Notes under the pieces: generated by a model
The model's input: the letters and a program-made list of their open reading frames with translations, nothing else
Databases searched by the model: none
What the model was told of the DNA's origin: nothing
Shown here: piece by piece, positions 1 to 8,361 of the stretch
Numbering within the stretch: position 1 is the first letter of the stretch
How the letters are laid out: the number at the start of each line of letters is the position of its first letter
DNA from: Mesobacillus subterraneus
GTDB taxonomy: Bacteria; Bacillota; Bacilli; Bacillales; Cytobacillaceae
DNA length: 64,000 nucleotides
NCBI RefSeq assembly: GCF_003937825.1
Contig: NZ_RSFW01000012.1
Span: 122,019-186,018 of the forward strand
Direction: 5' to 3'
Program-made: the position numbers and the translations under genes

Positions 1-1292
1 CTATAGGTACGCACTTTATATCCGAGCTTTTCCCACTCGCGGACGTCCCCGATCTTATGCCATTCTTCGTTGTAAACCTTCATTGTCTCAGCATCATAGG
101 TCTCAACATCCGGGAAGCGAAGTTCATAATCTGCATCGTTTTCGACTGCGTCCATGAAATCCTTTGTCAGAGTGACTGAAATATTTGCGCCTGTGAGGAA
201 TTCTGAGTTATGAACAGTATAAGTTCCGCCTGTTGCAAGTTTTTCTTCAGCCGCTTTGATTATATCAGCGCTGAATCCACCATAACCCGGGATGCTCTTA
301 TAGTTAACGATTCCCTGGTACATTGCTTCTTCCTGCAATGTAAGTGGTGTGAATTTTAATTTTTCCTTCGCCATTTTCTTGATTGACTCATCATTTGTGT
401 TTTCAATCAGGAAGCGAAGAATCCTTGGATTTTGCATTTTAGAAATGATGAATTCGACAATGTCAGGATGCCAGTCCGAAAGCATGATCATTTGTGCACC
501 ACGTCTTGACCCGCCTTGCTCAACCAGATGGGTAAGCTTGGCGATGTCATCCAGCCATGAGACCGAACCAGATGATTTTCCGTTTACGCCCCTTGCCAAT
601 GTGTTGCGAGGTCTTAGCGTAGAACCATTCGTTCCTACCCCGCCTCCGCGGCTCATGATTTCCATGACCTGCTTGCGGTGTTCTGAAATGCCTTCGCGTG
701 AGTCTTTAACGAATGGCATGACATAGCAATTGAAATAAGTAACATCTGTTTCCGCACCAGCTCCATACAGTACACGGCCGGCAGGAATGAAGTTCAGTGA
801 AACGAGTTCATGGTAAAACTTCTCGAACCATTCCTGGCGCTTTTCTTCTGTTTTTTCCACTGCTGCCAGACCTGTCGCATTCCTCTTGGCGATTTGCTCG
901 TAGAATACTTCAAGCGGCTTTTCAATTACATCAAGGGACCTTCTGATCACTCCGGTAGCCGATTCTTCCGGATCATCCAAAACGCCGCGGAATTCTTCGT
1001 CCACCAGTACCTTTGCCGTTTTGCTCTCCCAATCAATATCTTGTATGAACCCAAGGCCGCGGGCTGGGAACTTTGGATCCTCTTTGATGGTAAGTACGAC
1101 GAAATCCCCATTTGATAGAGTGATTTTTTCAGTGTCTTTAAACGTATAGCGATCCAGCATGACCAATCGTGAAACGCCTTTGTGTGTAAGTTTCATATCA
1201 GGTGTAATAGGGTAAACCTGCGGGAACAGCTTAATATCCTTGTTCAGGCTCTCTACATTCAGGCTCATTTTTTGTCTAAAAGTAACAGACAT
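1..1292 (-). CDS. nrdJ: Adenosylcobalamin-dependent (class II) ribonucleotide reductase, N-terminal part; cut by window edge
   Basis: This enzyme reduces ribonucleotides to deoxyribonucleotides with a B12-derived radical and needs no oxygen. About 430 N-terminal residues lie here; the radical and C-terminal parts are outside the window. Family features seen are NFIPAGRVLYGAG, FNCYVMP (substrate-pocket cysteine), MSRGGGVG and SGSVSWL. The ATG at 1290-1292 follows GAAGGAG at a good distance. The gene has no nrdI, nrdH or nrdF neighbour here, which fits a stand-alone class II enzyme. Two NrdR-type boxes lie 110-160 bp upstream. B. subtilis relies on class Ib enzymes, so this is a lineage-specific gene. 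The family call is strong; the exact subfamily rests on N-terminal motifs only. Confidence 0.88.
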   Translation of the reverse strand, partial: MSVTFRQKMSLNVESLNKDIKLFPQVYPITPDMKLTHKGVSRLVMLDRYTFKDTEKITLSNGDFVVLTIKEDPKFPARGLGFIQDIDWESKTAKVLVDEEFRGVLDDPEESATGVIRRSLDVIEKPLEVFYEQIAKRNATGLAAVEKTEEKRQEWFEKFYHELVSLNFIPAGRVLYGAGAETDVTYFNCYVMPFVKDSREGISEHRKQVMEIMSRGGGVGTNGSTLRPRNTLARGVNGKSSGSVSWLDDIAKLTHLVEQGGSRRGAQMIMLSDWHPDIVEFIISKMQNPRILRFLIENTNDESIKKMAKEKLKFTPLTLQEEAMYQGIVNYKSIPGYGGFSADIIKAAEEKLATGGTYTVHNSEFLTGANISVTLTKDFMDAVENDADYELRFPDVETYDAETMKVYNEEWHKIGDVREWEKLGYKVRTY

Positions 1293-1403
1293 TTCTACAA
1301 CTCCTTCAAAGGTTTTAATTCTATATTTGTGTAATGACTAGAAGTATGTAATTCTAGCTGCTTTTCTTGAATTACCCTTACGTTATCATAACGAAACACC
1401 AAA

Positions 1404-1452
1404 AATCAATATATAGTGTAGTTTAAATTTTCGACAACACTATATATGGTGT
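1404..1452 (-). promoter_or_regulatory. Tandem NrdR boxes upstream of nrdJ
   Basis: Positions 1437-1452 read ACACTATATATGGTGT, essentially the NrdR consensus. A second, weaker copy at 1404-1419 reads AATCAATATATAGTGT. Their centres are 33 bp apart, about three helical turns, which is the usual arrangement of paired NrdR boxes in front of ribonucleotide reductase genes. NrdR represses these genes when dATP is plentiful. No other gene starts in 1293-1639, and I see nothing else there apart from a perfect palindrome at 1381-1393 and the lipM terminator. Confidence 0.8.
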
Positions 1453-1614
1453 TTAGGTCAAATGACAAGCATTTTGTCAAACATGAAATCTATCAAAAAA
1501 GAGAGATAAAAAGAGAGAAAGTCAGAATTCCCCCAGTAAATGATAAAAATCAACAAATTTCGAGGGTTGCACTTTTTAAAATCTGTCCGACTCCTAGAAA
1601 ATACTGGATAAAAG

Positions 1615-1640
1615 CAAAAAAAGCGGTTTTCCGCTTTTTT
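1615..1640 (-). terminator. Rho-independent terminator of lipM
   Basis: A short AAGCGG/CCGCTT hairpin with a TTTT loop is followed, on the minus strand, by a run of seven T. It directly abuts the lipM stop codon. Confidence 0.85.
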
Positions 1641-2476
1641 TATCTTTTAAAATTCCACTCATCCGATTCGTATTTATCCTTTGCCAGTTTATTGACATAG
1701 TCAAGCTCTTCAGGACTTAATGAATAAGGCTCCAAAATAATTCCTAATCCATTTTCAAAGCCAGATCTGAAAGCTTCCTTCGCTTCATCAAGGCTAATCG
1801 TCCGGCTGCTGATTTCGTTGATCGCAACAGCTTTTGTCTTGAAAGCTTTTTGCATCCGTTCCTTAACACGATCATTTGGATATTTAAACAAGCTGAAAAG
1901 TTTGTCCTCATCCAAATCCAGGAGGATTGAACCGTGCTGGAGGATGACCCCTTTTTGCCTTGTCTGGGCACTGCCGGCGACTTTGCGACCCTCTACTACC
2001 AGCTCGTACCAGCTGGGGGCATCAAAACAAACAGCAGATCGCGGGTGCTTAAGCGCCTCTTTTTCGGCAGAGGTTTTTGGCACAGCGAAATAAGCCTCCA
2101 GCCCAAGTTTCTGGAATCCTTGTAAAATCCCCTCTGAGATGACACGATACGCTTCAGTAACTGTTTTTGGCATATCAGGATGTTCTTCGGTTACAATGAC
2201 ACTGTATGTAAGCTCATGTTCATGCAGGACACCCCTGCCTCCAGTCGGCCTTCGAACAAAACCAAGACCATATTGGCTGACTGCCTCCATGTCAATCTCG
2301 CGCTCGATATTTTGGAAGTATCCGACGGACAGTGATGGCGGGTTCCAACCGTAAAAGCGGATTACCGGAGGAATTTTGCCTTCACCATGCCATTCCAGCA
2401 GGGCTTCATCCAGCGCCATATTGAAAGATGGTGAGTTCTCTCCGGAATCAATGAATCTCCATACCTCTTTTTCCAT
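1640..2476 (-). CDS. lipM: Octanoyltransferase LipM
   Basis: LipM moves octanoate from octanoyl-ACP to GcvH, the first step of lipoate assembly in Bacillus. The 278 residues form one biotin/lipoate transferase domain. The RRPTGGRG motif is at 75-82, the acyl-accepting cysteine is C150 in SAVCFDAPS (the same number as in B. subtilis LipM), and the conserved lysine lies in GRKVAGSAQ near 163-171. The ATG start at 2476 is followed by a family-typical N terminus. The gene sits next to yqhL and the glycine cleavage genes, whose H protein is the lipoylation target. It is a single gene with its own terminator. Confidence 0.95.
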   Translation of the reverse strand: MEKEVWRFIDSGENSPSFNMALDEALLEWHGEGKIPPVIRFYGWNPPSLSVGYFQNIEREIDMEAVSQYGLGFVRRPTGGRGVLHEHELTYSVIVTEEHPDMPKTVTEAYRVISEGILQGFQKLGLEAYFAVPKTSAEKEALKHPRSAVCFDAPSWYELVVEGRKVAGSAQTRQKGVILQHGSILLDLDEDKLFSLFKYPNDRVKERMQKAFKTKAVAINEISSRTISLDEAKEAFRSGFENGLGIILEPYSLSPEELDYVNKLAKDKYESDEWNFKR

Positions 2477-2649
2477 ACCATTACCCCATTTTAAATAGTT
2501 TGCAGTGAAGATTTTTTTAGTCTAACAAAATATGTTTCAAAAGCAAAGCAGCTTGTTTCGAAAGAAATTTGATAAATTCCTTTGCTCTCAGGTGAGAAGG
2601 CTTATATAATTATAAGTGGCTCAGCTAAGCTTGAAAGGAGAAATATGTT

Positions 2650-3030
2650 TTGGATACACTTATTTTTTTAATTGTACTTACGGCGGCAATCCTTCTCTAC
2701 TCCGTCTACCAGTATTTCCGTCAGAAGAAAATCGTCAAGACGTTAACGGAGGAAGAGTTTAAAAGCGGATACCGTAAAGCACAGCTGATTGATGTGCGCG
2801 AACCGAACGAATTTGCCGGCGGACACATCCTTGGCGCAAGAAACATCCCGCTTACCCAGCTTAAGGCACGCTTGAAGGAAATCAGACCGGACAAGCCCGT
2901 CTACCTCTATTGCCAAAGCGGCTCCCGCAGCGGCCGTGCTGCACAGATGCTTTACAAGAAGGGCTATAAGGATCTTTCCCACCTGCAAGGCGGTTTCAAA
3001 AAATGGGGCGGCAAAATCAAAGCGAAATAA
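2650..3030 (+). CDS. yqhL: Membrane-anchored rhodanese-like protein YqhL
   Basis: A single-domain sulfurtransferase-type protein of 126 residues. An N-terminal membrane anchor (about 3-22) is followed by a rhodanese domain. The loop YCQSGSRSGRA carries the persulfide-forming cysteine, C88, and the structural DVREPNEF motif is at 48-55. The start is TTG at 2650, nine bases after GGAG; the ATG six bases earlier opens a frame that closes at once. It is transcribed divergently from lipM and ends in a GC-rich hairpin. The physiological sulfur acceptor is not known. Synteny with B. subtilis yqhL-yqhM supports the name. Confidence 0.9.
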   Translation: MDTLIFLIVLTAAILLYSVYQYFRQKKIVKTLTEEEFKSGYRKAQLIDVREPNEFAGGHILGARNIPLTQLKARLKEIRPDKPVYLYCQSGSRSGRAAQMLYKKGYKDLSHLQGGFKKWGGKIKAK

Positions 3031-3050
3031 ACGATATTTCCATAAAATCA

Positions 3051-3077
3051 CCCCTCAGCGGTAAAGCTGGGGGGTTT
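3051..3077 (+). terminator. Terminator of yqhL
   Basis: CCCCTCAGC and GCTGGGGGG pair with one G-T pair around a short loop and are followed by TTT. The weak T run makes it a moderate terminator. Confidence 0.65.
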
Positions 3078-3094
3078 AACAATGTTTCCGATTT

Positions 3095-3667
3095 CTATAG
3101 AGATTCTTCTTCATCAGCTGCAGATCTCCTCGCAGAGAAAATAGCACTTCCCCATACTGTAATTCCTGACAGGAACACCATTAAATATATGTTGAAGAAG
3201 ATGGTGTTTGTATACTGATTCAACCATGGAAAACGATAGATCCTGGATTCTGGCTCATCTGGTCCTCCTCCCAGCATTGAAATAAGTTCAGAGCTATCAG
3301 ACCAGATCCTGGAAAGCGAATAAAGGATGATAAGGGGCAATATAAGAGAAACCAGCAGCTTCACTCTGCCATTCATCACATCCTTGAAAAAGAAAAATAA
3401 TGCAGTCAAATAGATGGTGAGAACCATGAAAAAAGGGATAATCAGAAGGAGCGCCGGGTTCCCGTTCCCTGATACGACATGAGGTTCAATTGTCAGAAGA
3501 TCAATTCCTGCAATCAATACCAGACATAATAATGCCAGACCGACCAAAGCTGCCAGTTTTTTAGCTGTAATGACTTCCTTACTCATAAAAAAAGACAATA
3601 GATAGCGAAACGGCTTAATGAGTACAAAAAAAATAAGGACAATGAGAAACACGAGTAAAAAATCCAT
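3095..3667 (-). CDS. Hypothetical multi-pass membrane protein
   Basis: I do not recognise this 190-residue protein. It has about five hydrophobic segments (roughly 3-25, 38-58, 72-95, 102-122 and 154-176). Between segments four and five lies a short polar stretch rich in Asp, Glu, Pro and Gly that probably faces out of the membrane. The C terminus is short, basic and then acidic. The ATG at 3667 follows a strong AGGAGG, so translation is likely. It lies between yqhL (convergent) and the gcv operon and has no equivalent at this point in B. subtilis, suggesting a lineage insertion. No enzymatic motif is visible. Confidence 0.6.
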   Translation of the reverse strand: MDFLLVFLIVLIFFVLIKPFRYLLSFFMSKEVITAKKLAALVGLALLCLVLIAGIDLLTIEPHVVSGNGNPALLLIIPFFMVLTIYLTALFFFFKDVMNGRVKLLVSLILPLIILYSLSRIWSDSSELISMLGGGPDEPESRIYRFPWLNQYTNTIFFNIYLMVFLSGITVWGSAIFSARRSAADEEESL

Positions 3668-3813
3668 TTTCGTTCCTCCTATAGCATCATAAAAAAACTC
3701 TATCCCTACTATTCTCTCTATAAATTTCCGTTTCCTTCTTCATTTTGCCTCCTGCTGTTATTTTTTTCTTCCACCAGAGTTTTTGTATTTAGACGGGACA
3801 GACCATTTTGAAC

Positions 3814-3841
3814 AAAAAACCCTGCCTATATCGGCAGGGCT
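3814..3841 (-). terminator. Terminator of the gcvT-gcvPA-gcvPB operon
   Basis: On the minus strand GCCCTGCC and GGCAGGG form a hairpin followed by six T. It lies ten bases after the gcvPB stop. Confidence 0.85.
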
Positions 3842-3851
3842 AATAAAAAAT

Positions 3852-5315
3852 CTATTCAGCTTTTTGGTAACGCAGGATTGGCTTTCTTGCCGCTGTAGTT
3901 TCATCCAGACGGCCAACCACTGTGGAGTGCGGCGCTTCCTGGACGACTTCCGGATTTTCTTCCGCTTCTTTTGCGATTTGGATCATGACGTCGATGAAAG
4001 CATCAAGCGTTTCCTTGGATTCTGTTTCTGTTGGTTCAATCATGATCGCTTCTTCTACATTCAATGGGAAGTAGATAGTTGGCGGATGATAACCGAAATC
4101 CAGCAGGCGCTTTGCGATATCCAATGTACGGACACCAAGCTTCTTCTGACGCTTGCCGCTAAGGACGAATTCATGCTTACAGTGCCTGTTGAATGGCAGG
4201 TCATAATACTCGGCAAGCCTTCTCATCATGTAGTTAGCGTTTAATACTGCATATTCCGTAACAGCCTTCAGGCCATCTGGACCCATTGTACGGATATACG
4301 TGTACGCACGGACATTGATCCCAAAGTTGCCATAGAAGGGCTTAACCCTCCCGATGGACTGCGGGCGGTCATAATCGAACTTATACACACCATCCTGTTT
4401 TGTCACGATTGGCTTAGGCAGGAACGGAATCAAGTCCGCTTTCACACCGACAGGACCCGAACCAGGGCCGCCGCCGCCGTGAGGGCCTGTGAATGTCTTA
4501 TGAAGGTTCAAGTGAACCACGTCAAAGCCCATATCTCCCGGACGAGCCTTTGACATAACAGCGTTAAGGTTCGCTCCATCATAATAAAGCTTTCCGCCTG
4601 CACCATGGACGATTTCAGCCATTTCAAGGATGTTTTCCTCGAATAGTCCAAGAGTATTCGGGTTGGTCAGCATCAAGGCTGCCGTATCTTCACCGACTAC
4701 CTTTTTAAGGTCTTTCAGATCCACAAGACCATTTTCATCCGATTTTACCGTGATCGTTTCGAAACCAGCAACCGTGGCAGATGCCGGGTTTGTTCCATGC
4801 GCTGAGTCCGGTACGATAACCTTCGTACGATTATGATCGCCATTTGCTTCGTGGAAGGCACGGATCATCATCAGACCAGTCCATTCACCGTGTGCACCGG
4901 CTGCCGGCTGAAGAGTCACTTCGTCCATTCCTGTAATCTCGATTAAATGCTCCTGCAGGTCGTACATTAATTCAAGTGCGCCCTGAACTGAGCTTTCGTC
5001 CTGCAGCGGGTGCAAATGAGCGAACCCGTTGAAGCGCGCGACATTTTCATTCATCTTCGGATTATATTTCATCGTACATGAACCTAGGGGGTAGAAACCT
5101 GAGTCTACACCGTGGTTACGCTTGGACAATGCTGTGTAATGGCGCATGATATCAAGCTCGGAAGCTTCAGGAAGTTCTGGCTCCTCTTCACGCAGGAAGC
5201 CTTCTGGCAGTAGTTCAGATAAATCCGTTTCAGAAACATCCATTTCAGGCAGGCTGTATCCGACACGGCCTGGTGTGCTTAATTCAAAAATGAGTGGCTG
5301 ATCTTCCTTATGCAT
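3852..5315 (-). CDS. gcvPB: Glycine dehydrogenase (decarboxylating) subunit 2
   Basis: The PLP-binding half of the split P protein of the glycine cleavage system. With GcvPA it decarboxylates glycine and passes the aminomethyl group to lipoylated GcvH. The protein is 487 residues. The Schiff-base lysine is K273 in [10 protein letters not shown], followed by the glycine-rich loop [12 protein letters not shown]. Other family motifs are [10 protein letters not shown] (171-180) and GSCTMKYNP. The start overlaps the end of gcvPA by 8 bases, so the two subunits are translationally coupled. It is the last gene of a three-gene operon controlled by the glycine riboswitch upstream of gcvT. Confidence 0.97.
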   Translation of the reverse strand: MHKEDQPLIFELSTPGRVGYSLPEMDVSETDLSELLPEGFLREEEPELPEASELDIMRHYTALSKRNHGVDSGFYPLGSCTMKYNPKMNENVARFNGFAHLHPLQDESSVQGALELMYDLQEHLIEITGMDEVTLQPAAGAHGEWTGLMMIRAFHEANGDHNRTKVIVPDSAHGTNPASATVAGFETITVKSDENGLVDLKDLKKVVGEDTAALMLTNPNTLGLFEENILEMAEIVHGAGGKLYYDGANLNAVMSKARPGDMGFDVVHLNLHKTFTGPHGGGGPGSGPVGVKADLIPFLPKPIVTKQDGVYKFDYDRPQSIGRVKPFYGNFGINVRAYTYIRTMGPDGLKAVTEYAVLNANYMMRRLAEYYDLPFNRHCKHEFVLSGKRQKKLGVRTLDIAKRLLDFGYHPPTIYFPLNVEEAIMIEPTETESKETLDAFIDVMIQIAKEAEENPEVVQEAPHSTVVGRLDETTAARKPILRYQKAE

Positions 5316-6654
5316 TGATATCCCCCATTTCTTTTACAAACGTATCGATTTCTTCCTTCGTTCTCAGTTCAGTTACCGCAACAAGCATGTGGTTCACAAG
5401 TGCGGAATCATCACGGCCAAGATCGTAACCCCCGATGATGCCTTTTTCAAGAAGCTTCTGGTTCACTTCTTTAACCGGCTTGTTAAGCTTGACGACGAAT
5501 TCATTAAAGGATGGACCTTCAAACGCGATATCGAAGCCATTTTCCTTGAAAGCTTTCTTTGCATAATGTGCTTTCTGGATATTGGCCACAGCCATTTCAC
5601 GGACACCTTTCTTGCCAAGAGCCGTCATGGCAACAGAGGCAGCAAGGGCATTCAATGCCTGGTTGGAGCAAATATTGGATGTCGCTTTGTCGCGGCGAAT
5701 ATGCTGTTCCCTCGCCTGTAGTGTCAGCACGAATCCACGGCGGCCCTGATCATCCTTTGTCTGGCCGACAAGTCTGCCCGGAACTTTTCTCATCAACTTG
5801 CCACTAACAGCGAAATAACCGCAGTGCGGTCCTCCAAAAGCAGTCGGAATTCCAAACGGCTGGGCATCCCCTGCCACAATATCGGCACCGAATTTTCCTG
5901 GAGGCGTCAATGCTCCCAGTGCAAGCGGATTGCTGGAAACTACAAACAAGGATTTGTTTTCATGTGCGATTTCCTCGATTTCCTTCATCGATTCGATACG
6001 TCCAAAGAAGTTCGGATATTGGACGATGACAGCAGCTACTTCATCATTCGTCTGCTCCTTCAATGCCTCAAGGTCAGTCACTCCGTCTTTGTGAGGAACC
6101 TCTACCACATCAATGTATTGCCCTTTCGCGTATGATCGGACAACATCCTTGTATTCTGGATGAACTGCACTGGAAATCAGGATCTTTTTGCGTCTTGTAT
6201 GCCCGGCGCTCAGCATCGCAGCCTCAGCTAAGGCCGTTCCGCCATCATACATGGAAGAGTTGGCGACTTCCATCCCGGTCAATTCACAGATCATCGTCTG
6301 GAATTCAAAGATCGCCTGCAGCTCGCCTTGGGAGATTTCAGGCTGGTATGGTGTGTATGCCGTATAAAATTCTGAACGTGACAGAACATGGTCGACAATT
6401 ACCGGAATGTAGTGATCGTAGACCCCAGCACCGATAAAAGAAGAATTCATTTTCAGGTCAGCGTTTTTGGCAGCCATTTGAGCCAGTTCTTTCATTAGAG
6501 CAGTCTCAGGCTTTGCGGGCTTGATCTTGTATTCTCCGGCAAATCGGACCTTTTCAGGTATATCGCTGAACAGTTCATCTATCGTCGATACGCCGATGCT
6601 TTCCAACATTGCATTTTTATCACTTTCGGTCAGCGGTAAATAGCGATGCTTCAT
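5308..6654 (-). CDS. gcvPA: Glycine dehydrogenase (decarboxylating) subunit 1
   Basis: The N-terminal-type half of the split glycine decarboxylase P protein, 448 residues, typical for Gram-positive bacteria. It forms a heterotetramer with GcvPB and helps build the active site and cofactor pocket. Family sequences include [10 protein letters not shown] at the N terminus, the [11 protein letters not shown] stretch, and [16 protein letters not shown]. The fold is that of a PLP transaminase without its own Schiff-base lysine. The ATG at 6654 follows AGAGGGG. It begins about 20 bases after gcvT and overlaps gcvPB by 8. Confidence 0.97.
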   Translation of the reverse strand: MKHRYLPLTESDKNAMLESIGVSTIDELFSDIPEKVRFAGEYKIKPAKPETALMKELAQMAAKNADLKMNSSFIGAGVYDHYIPVIVDHVLSRSEFYTAYTPYQPEISQGELQAIFEFQTMICELTGMEVANSSMYDGGTALAEAAMLSAGHTRRKKILISSAVHPEYKDVVRSYAKGQYIDVVEVPHKDGVTDLEALKEQTNDEVAAVIVQYPNFFGRIESMKEIEEIAHENKSLFVVSSNPLALGALTPPGKFGADIVAGDAQPFGIPTAFGGPHCGYFAVSGKLMRKVPGRLVGQTKDDQGRRGFVLTLQAREQHIRRDKATSNICSNQALNALAASVAMTALGKKGVREMAVANIQKAHYAKKAFKENGFDIAFEGPSFNEFVVKLNKPVKEVNQKLLEKGIIGGYDLGRDDSALVNHMLVAVTELRTKEEIDTFVKEMGDINA

Positions 6655-6675
6655 AACTTTTTCCCCTCTCTGGTT

Positions 6676-7782
6676 TTACTTTTTGTCTCTTTTATAAAAA
6701 GGTGTGCCTGAAACAACAGCTTTCAAGCGCTTGCCGCGGATCTCAACTTCCACTTCATTGCCAAGCTCGGTTTCCTTAGTATTAATAAGTGCTAAACCTA
6801 TATTTTTCTTAAGGGTTGGAGATTGCGTCCCGGTTGTTACTTCACCGATTTTCTCATCTCCTTTATATACAGCATAGCCATGGCGCGGAATTCCGCGATC
6901 GACCATTTCGATGCCGACAATCTTCCTTGGCAGGCCATTTTCCTTTTGCTGTTTAAGGGCTTCTTTGCCGATGAAATCTTCTTCCTTATTCAACTTCACC
7001 GCGAAACCGATTCCTGCTTCAAGCGGGCTGATTTCTGGTGAAAGCTCCTGGCCGTACAATGCAAGGTTCGCCTCAAAGCGAAGTGTATCCCTCGCACCAA
7101 GACCGCACGGAACGACACCTTCCTCTTTTCCGGCTTCAAGGATTTCCTCCCAGAGGCTCACTGCATCTTCCGATTTGCAATAAATCTCGAATCCATCCTC
7201 GCCCGTATAACCTGTTCTTGAGATCAGGGCTTTCTTGCCGTTTACATCAACCTCTTCATTGAACTTGAAGAATCCTATTGTGCTTAAGTCGTGGTCCTTC
7301 AACAGCTTTTGAAGGACCGCTTCAGCAGCAGGCCCTTGCAGCGCCAGCTGCCCCATGCCTTCAGAAAGGTTTTCAATCTGGACATCCCCCTCTAGGTGGC
7401 TCTCCATCCAGTCAAAATCCTTCTCGATATTGGACGCGTTTACTACCAGAAGATAATGGTCATCTTCCAGCTTATAGATTAATAAATCATCGACAGTGCC
7501 GCCAGTTTCATAGCACATGGCTGTGTATTGCGCACCGCCGTTCTTAAGCTTTGAAACATCATTTGTCATCATTTTCTGTAAATACTTCAGACTATCGGGG
7601 CCTTTCACCTCGATTTCTCCCATATGGGAAACATCGAATAATCCGGCTTTTGTTCTTACTGCTTCGTGTTCTTCCTTAATGCTGGAAAACTGGACAGGAA
7701 GCTCCCAGCCTCCAAAATCAATCGTCTTGCCGCCGTATTCCTTATACACGTCGAATAACGGTGTGCGTTTCAATTCAGTCAT
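6676..7782 (-). CDS. gcvT: Aminomethyltransferase (glycine cleavage T protein)
   Basis: GcvT transfers the methylene group from aminomethyl-lipoyl-GcvH to tetrahydrofolate, releasing ammonia and 5,10-methylene-THF. The protein is 368 residues with an N-terminal folate-binding GcvT domain and a C-terminal barrel. The motif [10 protein letters not shown] holds the conserved acidic pair D98/D99 of the active site, and [12 protein letters not shown] and GREAL-like blocks follow. It is the first gene of gcvT-gcvPA-gcvPB. Its long leader carries a tandem glycine riboswitch and terminator, so expression should rise with glycine. The 5-formyl-THF cycloligase gene yqgN in this window belongs to the same folate pool. 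Confidence 0.97.
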   Translation of the reverse strand: MTELKRTPLFDVYKEYGGKTIDFGGWELPVQFSSIKEEHEAVRTKAGLFDVSHMGEIEVKGPDSLKYLQKMMTNDVSKLKNGGAQYTAMCYETGGTVDDLLIYKLEDDHYLLVVNASNIEKDFDWMESHLEGDVQIENLSEGMGQLALQGPAAEAVLQKLLKDHDLSTIGFFKFNEEVDVNGKKALISRTGYTGEDGFEIYCKSEDAVSLWEEILEAGKEEGVVPCGLGARDTLRFEANLALYGQELSPEISPLEAGIGFAVKLNKEEDFIGKEALKQQKENGLPRKIVGIEMVDRGIPRHGYAVYKGDEKIGEVTTGTQSPTLKKNIGLALINTKETELGNEVEVEIRGKRLKAVVSGTPFYKRDKK

Positions 7783-7842
7783 TATGTATCCCCCTTCGTC
7801 TTTCGCCTTAACGACCAGATTGCAGTTTTTTCATAAGCCAGC

Positions 7843-7888
7843 AAAAAAGGACAGAGCACCCCCTCTGAAACTGAGAAGGTCTCTGTCC
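7843..7888 (-). terminator. Intrinsic terminator of the glycine riboswitch
   Basis: On the minus strand GGACAGAG and CTCTGTCC pair and are followed by six T, between the second aptamer and the gcvT start. The 5' arm of the hairpin is also the last stretch of aptamer 2, so glycine binding can compete with hairpin formation. Confidence 0.85.
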
Positions 7889-8046
7889 TTTCACCTGAAA
7901 GTTTACCTGTAAAGGCTTTCCCCTTTGGTGGCTCCCCTTTAAGAAAGCGCTCTCCAGAGATGCGTCAAACAAGAGTTCTTTTGCCTGAGAGATTCACAAA
8001 GAATGCTTGCTCCTTCGGCGCTACAGATGTAGTCTCTCCCCTTGTT
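7880..8046 (-). promoter_or_regulatory. Tandem glycine riboswitch (gcvT leader)
   Basis: Two consecutive aptamers are visible on the minus strand. Aptamer 1 (about 7948-8043) starts GGGGAGAGAC and contains the CTCTCAGGCAAAAG core and its closing CTCTGGAGAG. Aptamer 2 (about 7880-7948) contains AGCCACCAAAGGGG and TTTCAGGTGAAAGGACAGAG. This is the classic two-aptamer glycine riboswitch found ahead of gcvT in Bacillus. It is an ON switch: glycine stabilises aptamer 2 and prevents the downstream terminator. A plausible -10 (TATATA-like) lies near 8055-8065, but I cannot assign a clear -35. Confidence 0.93.
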
Positions 8047-8205
8047 GTCATCCGCATTTATATAATTTTCCAAATTGGGCATGATAAACCTTATTACGCA
8101 TTTCTGCAAACTGTCGATTTAAGACTATAAAGTGACAAATTTCAAAACATTCAAAAGCTACCTTCATCCTACCATTAGACACTCAGGTTCGGCAATATTT
8201 TTATA

Positions 8206-8348
8206 CATTAAGCTTTGTTCTATTTGATGTTGATTTCCGTTCCAGGCGCTTCGCTTTCCGCGGGACTGTCGCTGGAGTCTGCGCACCTTCTACTACAATC
8301 AACAAGGTTTAATATCACCAGTTCGCTATAACAAAGCTAAACATTAAA
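8206..8348. repeat. Dispersed Bacillaceae intergenic palindromic repeat
   Basis: The core at 8229-8303 is bounded by GTTGATT and AATCAAC and contains GGCGCTTCGCTTTCCGCGGG and GGAGTCTGCGCACCTTC. An outer inverted pair, TTAAGCTTTGTT near 8210 and AACAAAGCTAAA near 8331, encloses the core. I recognise this as a non-coding element found in many copies between genes of Bacillaceae genomes. It fills most of the gap between the gcv leader and yqhH and could place yqhH under a separate promoter or RNA structure. I see nothing else in 8050-8205. Confidence 0.7.
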
Positions 8349-8361
8349 AGAGGTGGATAAA

